Shown piece after piece: positions 7,787 to 13,148 of a DNA stretch of 13,148 nucleotides. How positions within the stretch are numbered: position 1 is the stretch's first letter; each line of letters starts with the position of its first letter. This DNA comes from Pseudomonas sp. (lineage in GTDB: Bacteria; Pseudomonadota; Gammaproteobacteria; Pseudomonadales; Pseudomonadaceae): contig DPSI01000310.1 in assembly GCA_003527165.1 (NCBI GenBank), positions 1-13,148 on the forward strand. The letters are read 5' to 3'. Below the pieces are notes generated by a model. It was not told the DNA's origin. It saw only the letters and a program-made list of their open reading frames with translations, and did not search any database. The position numbers were made by a program, and so were the translations under genes.

Positions 7787-8311
7787 CTAGTTTCTTGGCT
7801 GGAGCGATCCGCAATCTTCGCTGAGCCACTTCCCACGTGACTGCATGCGACTGCTGCCCTGTTGACTGCCGACTCGATAATCGCTTTCGATAACGCTGGT
7901 TACCTCACGCTCGCTGATCAGGCGGGTCTCGCCCTGGCCCTTGGCGTCCGGGCATTCGAATTTGAATGTCCAACTGGTATCGGTCTGTTCGGTGAGTTCC
8001 TGCCTGCAGCCGGGCTCGTCCTGAAACGGCAATGCACGGGATTTCACCTGTTCCGCGCTCAGGCACATGCGCACGCCGCCGGTACCCAGCTCAACGCCCT
8101 GAGCAGTAAGCATGTCTTCCATCATCTTCTTTTGCTCCGCTGGTAGTCCCTTCATTTGCTCGATCATTTCAGCCATCCCTGGCATTTTCGTGCCGTCCAC
8201 TTCGATGTTGTCGCTGGAAAACTCCCACAGTCCAGGGCGCATTTCCAAGGCCTGGACGGGGAGGGCGCCAAGCAACAATGCTGCAGCGGAAAGGTGAATG
8301 ATGCGTTTCAT
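7787..8311 (-). CDS. DUF3617 family secreted protein
   Basis: This 174-aa protein has a signal peptide cut after VQA (residue 21). The mature part begins LEMRPGLWEFSSDNIEVDG, the usual opening of DUF3617 proteins (xxRPGLWE). A Met-rich helical stretch follows (MPGMAEMIEQMKGLPAEQ), then VRMCLSAEQV and four cysteines (83, 102, 120, 167), likely two disulfides. Function is unknown; it should be periplasmic. The ATG at 8311 has GGAG 8 bases upstream, and earlier in-frame starts up to 8437 would precede the signal peptide. It is divergent from the ECF sigma gene with 156 bp between. Confidence 0.88.
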   Translation of the reverse strand: MKRIIHLSAAALLLGALPVQALEMRPGLWEFSSDNIEVDGTKMPGMAEMIEQMKGLPAEQKKMMEDMLTAQGVELGTGGVRMCLSAEQVKSRALPFQDEPGCRQELTEQTDTSWTFKFECPDAKGQGETRLISEREVTSVIESDYRVGSQQGSSRMQSRGKWLSEDCGSLQPRN

Positions 8312-8411
8312 CTCAAGACTCCAAAGTCGGGTTTCTGAAAGCCTAGTCGAGCCCGGAAGCCTCTGAGCAATCGCTCGAATAAATCCGTCGAGCCGCAGGC
8401 ATGGCCGTAGC

Positions 8412-8441
8412 TTTACGATGATGAGAAGCGTTAGCATTATC
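8412..8441 (+). promoter_or_regulatory. Sigma-70-like promoter overlapping a candidate Fur box
   Basis: TTTACG (8412-8417) and CATTAT (8435-8440), 17 bp apart, make a plausible sigma-70 promoter for the sigma factor gene. The overlapping 19-mer at 8423-8441 ends in GCATTATC and matches 12 of 19 positions of the classic Fur box by hand count. Fur repression of FecI-type sigma genes is well established; this site is a modest match only. Confidence 0.4.
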
Positions 8442-8467
8442 GACTCTCAAGGCGAAGGGCAACAACC

Positions 8468-8986
8468 ATGGCGACCGAGGGGATGGTCCGGCAACAACTG
8501 GTGCATCGGCTATATGTCGATCATCAGGGTTGGCTGAACAGCTGGTTGCGTCGTCAGCTCGGTTGTAGCCAAAAGGCCGCCGACCTGGCGCAGGACACCT
8601 TTGTCCGCGTGCTGGCCAAAGACCATGGGCTCGAAGCGATTCGCGAACCTCGCGCCTACTTGCATACCATTGCCAGGGGCCTGCTGAACAATCACTGGCG
8701 CCGCAGGCAGATCGAGCAGAGCTATCTGGATGCGCTCGCCTTGCAGCCCGAAGCGGTCATGCCTTCGGCGGAATCGCACGCTTTGATCATCGAGACGCTG
8801 ATGCAGGTCGATGCGATGCTGGCGCGACTGCCGCACAAGGTGCGTCGTGCGTTTCTGTTGTCGCAGTTGCACGGGATGACCTACGCGGCCGTTGCCGCCG
8901 AGCTTGGGGTGTCCGAGCGGATGGTCAAGAAATACATGGCGCAGGCCATGCTGCATTGTCTGCTGCTGACCGAGGACGAGCCATGA
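8468..8986 (+). CDS. FecI-type ECF sigma factor (FoxI-like)
   Basis: This 172-aa RNA polymerase sigma factor is of the iron-responsive FecI class. Region 2 shows LYVDHQGWLNSWLRRQLGC and DLAQDTFVRVLA (residues 16-51), then the FecI-typical EPRAYLHTIARGLLNNHWRR. Region 4 has LPHKVRRAFLLSQLHGMTYAAVAAELGVSERMVKKYMAQAM, a helix-turn-helix for the -35 element. The ATG at 8468 has AAGG about 9 bases upstream; a second ATG at 8483 is less well placed. The gene overlaps the FecR gene by 4 bases (ATGA), so the two should be made together. It should activate the receptor promoter at about 9953-9984. Its order with the next three genes matches foxI-foxR-foxA-foxB of P. aeruginosa. Confidence 0.93.
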   Translation: MATEGMVRQQLVHRLYVDHQGWLNSWLRRQLGCSQKAADLAQDTFVRVLAKDHGLEAIREPRAYLHTIARGLLNNHWRRRQIEQSYLDALALQPEAVMPSAESHALIIETLMQVDAMLARLPHKVRRAFLLSQLHGMTYAAVAAELGVSERMVKKYMAQAMLHCLLLTEDEP

Positions 8987-9942
8987 GCCTCGACTATCAG
9001 GTGCTGCAGGCTGCGGCGCAGTGGTTCGCGGTGTTGCAGGCCGAATCGGTCAGCGAGGCCGACCGAGAAGCCTGGCGCGCCTGGCTGGTAACGCCCGAAC
9101 ATGCCCGTGCCTGGGAGCGGGTGGAGCGGATCAGCGGACGCCTCGAACCCCTGGCCGGCGATCCGTTCAGCCCTGCGGCGACAGCCCTGTTGCGACCCCA
9201 GCAGCCAAATCGTCGGCAGGCGCTGAAAACCTTTTCGGTCCTCTGTGGGGGTGGCGTGCTGGCGCTTGCCGCGAGCGCGATGCCTTGGCGAAGCTGGGCA
9301 GCGGACCAGCGCACGGCCATCGGCGAGGTCCGCGACTGGCGCCTGGATGACGGTTCGCAGTTGTGGCTGAACACAGATAGCGCGGTGGACATTGCATTCG
9401 GGCGACGGGCCCGCACGCTCTCGCTGTACCGCGGTGAGCTGCTGGTGCAGGCCGCTGCCGAGCGTCGCCCGCTGTTGTTGCGTACCGCCGAAGGCGACCT
9501 GCAGGTCGATGACGCTGCCAGATTCTCGGTCCTGCAACGCGATGGCTGCACCCAGCTCAGCGTATTCGACGGCGCGATCGACGTTCAGCCCGACGGGCGC
9601 GCCAGTTCGCGTACCGTCAGCGCCGGTCAGCAGATCGCCTTCAATAGCCATCACATCGAACCCGAACGCCCCGTCCAGTCTGGTCGTCAGGCCTGGGCCG
9701 GAGGGGTGCTGCTGGCCGACAACCTGCGCCTGGACGAATTCGTCGCTGAACTGGCGCGTTATCGTCAAGGCTATCTCGGTTGCGATCCGCGGATTGCGGG
9801 GCTACGCGTGGTGGGCGCTTATCCGTCGGCGGATACCGAACGGGTACTGGAAGCGCTGGCAAGCACCCTGGCGCTTCGTATCAATCGTCGGCTTCCCTGG
9901 TGGGTGAGCCTCGAGCCGTTGCAGCAAGGCACCGGCGTCTGA
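8983..9942 (+). CDS. FecR-type anti-sigma / signal transducer with altered cleavage motif (FoxR-like)
   Basis: This 319-aa regulator should hold or activate the upstream sigma factor according to receptor state. Residues 9-50 are the cytosolic anti-sigma domain with the family's Trp pattern (WFAVLQ, WRAWL, HARAWERVERI). A membrane segment follows at about 82-100, preceded by Arg77-Arg78 (NRRQALKTFSV), which looks like a twin-arginine (Tat) signal, as described for FecR. The periplasmic FecR domain covers about 108-220, and a C-terminal STN-like domain 240-311 should contact the receptor's signalling domain. At the site of self-cleavage in FoxR-type proteins, usually Gly-Thr before R-F-S/T-V, this protein has Ala178-Ala179-Arg-Phe-Ser-Val. 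The ATG at 8983 overlaps the sigma gene stop; an in-frame start at 8956 adds only 9 residues. Confidence 0.93.
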   Translation: MSLDYQVLQAAAQWFAVLQAESVSEADREAWRAWLVTPEHARAWERVERISGRLEPLAGDPFSPAATALLRPQQPNRRQALKTFSVLCGGGVLALAASAMPWRSWAADQRTAIGEVRDWRLDDGSQLWLNTDSAVDIAFGRRARTLSLYRGELLVQAAAERRPLLLRTAEGDLQVDDAARFSVLQRDGCTQLSVFDGAIDVQPDGRASSRTVSAGQQIAFNSHHIEPERPVQSGRQAWAGGVLLADNLRLDEFVAELARYRQGYLGCDPRIAGLRVVGAYPSADTERVLEALASTLALRINRRLPWWVSLEPLQQGTGV

Positions 9943-9952
9943 TTAACACGAA

Positions 9953-9984
9953 TGTAAAAAATTCTTGTCCGCAGTTCCCTTTTT
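9953..9984 (+). promoter_or_regulatory. Candidate FecI-type promoter for the TonB receptor gene
   Basis: In the 102-bp gap before the receptor gene, TGTAAAAAATTCTTG (9953-9967) and TTCCCTTTTT (9975-9984) line up without gaps with the E. coli fecA promoter as I recall it (GGAAAAT-type -35, AATTCTT, then TCCTTTTT at the -10), at the same spacing. The ATG at 10045 has AAGGA (10033-10037) 7 bases upstream. Use by the neighbouring sigma factor is inferred. Confidence 0.6.
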
Positions 9985-10044
9985 GCAATGTCACGGGGCA
10001 TAACGGCAACGATCACGATTTTGCCCCCGCAAAAAGGATGACTC

Positions 10045-12546
10045 ATGCGCTCGATCGCTCTTCCGTTCCGCCGTTCCAGCACGCTCGCCCAGGCCGTTCG
10101 CGCCGCCATGCTCTGTCTGCCCCTGGCCGCGCTCGCCACCTCGCCGGCGGCCTTGGCACAGTCCGCCAGTCAGCAGTCGGTGCGTGGCTACGATATTCCT
10201 ACCGGCCCGCTGTCCAGTGCCCTTAGCCGCTTTGCCGGTGAGGCCGGAGTGATGCTGTCGGTCGATGGCAGCCTGATCGAAGGCCGGCAATCGAACGGCC
10301 TGCAAGGCCAATACAGCGTCGAGGAAGGCTTTGACGCGCTGCTGCAGGGCAGCGGACTGCAGGCGGTGCGCAATGAGCGCGGTACATACTCGCTGGCGCC
10401 GCACCCAGAGCAGGTCAGCGCCGTCGAATTGAAGCCGATGGTGGTTGAAAGCTTTGCCTTGGGTAATGCCCTGGGCGAGATGGAAGGCTACAACGCTACG
10501 CACAGCAGTGTGGCGACGAAGACCAGTATGCCGCTGGTGCGGACATCGCAAAGTGTATCTGTCGTGACGCGCGAGCAGATCGACAGACAGGGCTCGATGA
10601 CCGTCGCTGAAGCGGCGCGCTACACTCCCGGCGTACTCAGCAATCCCTATGGCAACACGCGGCGCTACGACTATCTGGCGATGCGTGGGATCAACGATGG
10701 CTCGGTGGACAACATCATCATCGACGGGCTGAAGTCCATGGGCGACCCGGGCTCCTACAGCAGCCTGCAGATAGACCCCTATTTCATCGAACGCATCGAC
10801 ATACTCAAAGGCCCTTCTTCGGTGCTCTATGGCCGCAGCAATCCTGGTGGGCTGGCAGCGTTGACCACCAAGCGGCCGCAGTTCAGCGATGCAATCCGCA
10901 TCGACCTGTCCTACGGCAGCAACGACTACAAGAGCATAGGATTCGATGTAACCGGACCACTGAACGATACCATCGCCTACCGGCTGGTCGGCGTTGCTGA
11001 GGACGGCGATAGTCAGGTCGATCATGTGCAAGAGACCCGCTATGCGCTGATGCCCAGTCTGGCGCTGAACCTCAGCGATGACACCAGCCTCAACCTCTAC
11101 GCCTATCTTCAGCACGATCCCAACGGCGGATACCACGGCAGCCTGCCGGCTTCCGGAACGCTGGAAAAACGCAATGGTCGTCGGTTGTCCAACAGCTTCT
11201 TCGAAGGCGACCCGGACGTTGAGGAGTTCAAGCGCACCCAGAACATGCTCGGCTACGAGTTCCAGCATCGCTTCAACGACGTGTGGAGCGCGCGGCAGAA
11301 CTTCCGTTACTTGGATGCCGAGGTGGAGAACAGCCAGGTCTGGCAGAGTGGTTATTATTGGCTTCCCGCTGATAGCGAAGAACTGTTCAGAGGCTTCAGC
11401 GGAGGCGAGGAAAGCCTGCACGCCTGGATCGTTGACAACATGCTACAGGCTGACTTCGCCACGGGTTCGGCGCTACATACCGTCGTGCTCGGTGTCGACT
11501 ATCAATACACCAAGAACAAAATCTTCAACGATGCTGACAACTCGGTTTATCACCAAACACGGCCCGGCTCGGTGCCCACACTGGATACAGGTGGCTCCGC
11601 GATTCCGTCGTTCGAGCTTTCGACCTACCCCACTGCCGATGCGCTACGCCGTCAGAAACAAGCGGGTCTTTACATCCAGGACCTGGTGGAACTGGGCAAC
11701 TGGAATTTTTCAGCAGGGTTGCGTCAAGACTGGTACGACGTGTCCATTGACGATGCCATCAGCGGCAAGGACGCCAATCAGGGCGAGAAGCTGAGCGGTC
11801 ATGTCGGCGTGCTCTATGCCTTCGATAACGGCCTATCGCCCTATCTGAGCTACTCCACCTCGTTCAACCCGACCCCCAATTATTCCAGCGGCGCGCAGAT
11901 TCTCGAGCCAACCACCGGCAAACAGTGGGAAGCCGGCGTGAAGTTCCAGCCAGTCGGTACCGATGACCTGTATACGTTGTCGTTTTTCACCATCGACATG
12001 GAAAACCTCTTCGCCAAGGAAAACAGCCTGATCACCGACACTTTCTACAAGGGGGTCGGTGGCATGCGGTCGCGCGGCGTCGAGCTTGAAGCACGGGTGA
12101 GCGTGACGGACAATCTGCGCCTGCTCGGCAGCTTCACGCTGAACGATGTCGAATACAGCAAGACCTACTACGCCTACGACACATCCGGCGCGGTAGTCGA
12201 CGCCAAGGGCAACACGCCGTATCAGACCCCCGAACGCATGGCCAGCCTGTGGGCCGACTACAGCTTCGCCGATGGCCTGCTGGCCGGGCTGAATATTGGC
12301 GGCGGGGCGCGTTACGTCGGCTATAGCTGGGGCAACGATGCGCATGATTTCAAGGTGCCGTCCTACACCCTGTTCGATGCGTCGATCGGCTACGACCTCG
12401 GCAGGGTGGGCCTGACCGGGACCTCGGTGCGGCTCAACGCCAACAATCTGACCGACCAATACTATGTGGCGTCCTGCTACAACGCGTCATCCTGCTACCT
12501 GGGCGCCGAGCGCAACGTGGTGGCGACCATTACCCATCAATTCTGA
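10045..12546 (+). CDS. TonB-dependent ferrisiderophore receptor with signalling (STN) domain, FoxA/FhuA-like
   Basis: This 833-aa outer-membrane transducer has a signal peptide ending near residue 38 (AALA). The STN domain is at about 45-118 (YDIPTGPLSSALSRFAGEAGVML to GTYSLAP) and should talk to FecR. A TonB-box region around PMVVES (131-136) comes next, then the plug at about 155-280 with IERIDILKGPSSVLYGRSNPGG, then a 22-strand barrel ending in Phe833. Near the end, Cys811 and Cys817 (VASCYNASSCYLGAE) mirror the Cys692-Cys698 pair of E. coli FhuA, which points to hydroxamate siderophores such as ferrichrome or ferrioxamine. The gene order with sigma, FecR and PepSY genes favours a FoxA-like (ferrioxamine) receptor over FiuA, but the substrate is not proven. 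A terminator-like hairpin follows. Confidence 0.95.
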   Translation: MRSIALPFRRSSTLAQAVRAAMLCLPLAALATSPAALAQSASQQSVRGYDIPTGPLSSALSRFAGEAGVMLSVDGSLIEGRQSNGLQGQYSVEEGFDALLQGSGLQAVRNERGTYSLAPHPEQVSAVELKPMVVESFALGNALGEMEGYNATHSSVATKTSMPLVRTSQSVSVVTREQIDRQGSMTVAEAARYTPGVLSNPYGNTRRYDYLAMRGINDGSVDNIIIDGLKSMGDPGSYSSLQIDPYFIERIDILKGPSSVLYGRSNPGGLAALTTKRPQFSDAIRIDLSYGSNDYKSIGFDVTGPLNDTIAYRLVGVAEDGDSQVDHVQETRYALMPSLALNLSDDTSLNLYAYLQHDPNGGYHGSLPASGTLEKRNGRRLSNSFFEGDPDVEEFKRTQNMLGYEFQHRFNDVWSARQNFRYLDAEVENSQVWQSGYYWLPADSEELFRGFSGGEESLHAWIVDNMLQADFATGSALHTVVLGVDYQYTKNKIFNDADNSVYHQTRPGSVPTLDTGGSAIPSFELSTYPTADALRRQKQAGLYIQDLVELGNWNFSAGLRQDWYDVSIDDAISGKDANQGEKLSGHVGVLYAFDNGLSPYLSYSTSFNPTPNYSSGAQILEPTTGKQWEAGVKFQPVGTDDLYTLSFFTIDMENLFAKENSLITDTFYKGVGGMRSRGVELEARVSVTDNLRLLGSFTLNDVEYSKTYYAYDTSGAVVDAKGNTPYQTPERMASLWADYSFADGLLAGLNIGGGARYVGYSWGNDAHDFKVPSYTLFDASIGYDLGRVGLTGTSVRLNANNLTDQYYVASCYNASSCYLGAERNVVATITHQF

Positions 12547-12555
12547 TACGTAGGT

Positions 12556-12588
12556 AGCCGCCGACCCTCACGGGCCGGCGGCTTTGTG
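12556..12588 (+). terminator. Hairpin terminator or attenuator after the receptor gene
   Basis: AGCCGCCG (12556-12563) pairs perfectly with CGGCGGCT (12576-12583), and CCC (12565-12567) with GGG (12572-12574) extends the stem inside a single mismatch, leaving the loop TCAC. It begins 10 bp after the receptor stop. The T-tract after it is weak (TTTGTGCTTT), so some read-through into the PepSY gene is likely. Confidence 0.7.
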
Positions 12589-12613
12589 CTTTCTACGAAA
12601 ACGGACATCGACG

Positions 12614-13148
12614 ATGCGCCCGATCCTCGTTCTTCTTCACCGCTATATCGGCCTGGCCACCGCGCTGTTCCTGTTTTTCGCCGGCATCACCGGCAGCATT
12701 CTGGCTTTCCATCATGAGCTGGATGAATGGCTGAACCCGGCTTTCTACCACACCACCAGCAAAGGTCCGGTGATGGCGCCGGGGACGCTGGTCGATCATG
12801 TGCAGCAGGCCAACCCGCGCATGCAGGTCTGGTACATGGAGTTCCCGGACGAGCCCGGACATGCCGCGCTGATGGCGCTGGTGCCGCGTAAGGATCCGGA
12901 GACCGGAAAACCCTATCAAGAGCGGCCGGTAGTGCACTATTTGGACGCGGTGACGGGCGAGCAGGTGGGCACGCGCTATTGGGGCGAGTGCTGTTTTTCG
13001 CGGCAGAACTTCGTCCCCTTCATGCTGGAGTTTCACTACAACCTCTCCTTACCAGGCAACTGGGGCCTCTGGCTGATGGGCCTGGTGGCGATCTTCTGGA
13101 CCCTCGACTGCTTCGTCTCGCTGTGGCTGACCTTCCCGCGCGGCCGGC
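12614..13148 (+). CDS. PepSY-associated transmembrane protein (FoxB/PiuB-like), 3' truncated by window end
   Basis: The reading frame from the ATG at 12614 stays open to the last base (178 codons). The product begins MRPILVLLHRYIGLATALF, the typical first helix of PepSY_TM proteins, followed by GITGSILAFHHELDEWLNPAFY (His pair 33-34). A periplasmic PepSY-like region carries EQVGTRYWGECCFSRQNF, then FMLEFHYNLSLPGNWGLWLMGLVAIFW, the second helix with another conserved His. FoxB of P. aeruginosa, a membrane ferrisiderophore reductase with this architecture, lies right after foxA, so this protein probably removes iron from the imported siderophore. The Shine-Dalgarno is weak. It lies 67 bp after the receptor stop, past a hairpin. 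Confidence 0.85.
   Translation, partial: MRPILVLLHRYIGLATALFLFFAGITGSILAFHHELDEWLNPAFYHTTSKGPVMAPGTLVDHVQQANPRMQVWYMEFPDEPGHAALMALVPRKDPETGKPYQERPVVHYLDAVTGEQVGTRYWGECCFSRQNFVPFMLEFHYNLSLPGNWGLWLMGLVAIFWTLDCFVSLWLTFPRGR

Noticed and set aside
7834..7839. A second CACGTG core near the parS-like site
   Set aside because: The flanking bases do not match parS arms, and it lies inside the DUF3617 coding sequence.
8881..9768. A 295-codon minus-strand open frame across the FecI/FecR genes
   Set aside because: Antisense to two well-supported coupled genes; no domain or ribosome-binding site.
9991..11421. A 476-codon open frame on the minus strand inside the TonB receptor gene
   Set aside because: It lies entirely antisense to a clear receptor gene, has no recognisable domain and His/Ala/Val/Arg-rich composition typical of the reverse strand of high-GC genes.
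12593..13036. A minus-strand open frame at the end of the window
   Set aside because: The plus strand here encodes a clear PepSY membrane protein running off the window edge.

Overview
The window looks like chromosomal DNA from a high-GC gammaproteobacterium, most likely Pseudomonas in the broad sense (P. stutzeri-like; genus inferred from protein wording and gene order). The strongest anchors are the glmS 3' end, a FecI/FecR/TonB-receptor/PepSY iron locus, and DUF3301 and CobW-type genes of pseudomonad character. In pseudomonads glmS lies close to oriC. A parS-like palindrome found here fits an origin-proximal position.

Layout. (1) 1-717 is the 3' part of glmS, whose end should act as the Tn7 target site attTn7. 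(2) 779-5089 is a five-gene minus-strand operon, convergent with glmS. In transcription order it encodes a membrane-anchored arylsulfotransferase-like propeller protein, a 96-aa YVGPGAG membrane protein, a three-helix membrane protein resembling the DUF106/EMC3 branch of the Oxa1 superfamily, a PAPS-type sulfotransferase, and a stand-alone APS kinase (CysC). (3) 5090-5453 is a 364-bp intergenic region. (4) 5454-8311 is a block of small housekeeping-like genes: SMI1/KNR4 protein, DUF3301 protein, CobW-type GTPase, a six-cysteine secreted protein and a DUF3617 secreted protein, with the parS-like site between the last two. (5) 8468-13148 is an iron-siderophore locus: ECF sigma factor, FecR-type anti-sigma, TonB-dependent receptor with signalling domain, and a PepSY membrane protein cut by the window edge. 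Its order matches the foxI-foxR-foxA-foxB locus of P. aeruginosa.

How the genes work together. In the sulfation operon, CysC would make PAPS and the sulfotransferase would pass the sulfuryl group to an unknown acceptor. The three membrane-associated products suggest that the acceptor, or a second transfer step, is at the cytoplasmic membrane or in the periplasm. This five-gene set is the best candidate for an undescribed system. In the iron locus, Fur would control the sigma gene, and ferrisiderophore binding to the receptor would signal through FecR to the sigma factor. That factor would then fire a FecI-type promoter directly before the receptor gene. The FecR protein carries Ala-Ala where the family has its self-cleavage Gly-Thr pair, which is an unexpected departure.
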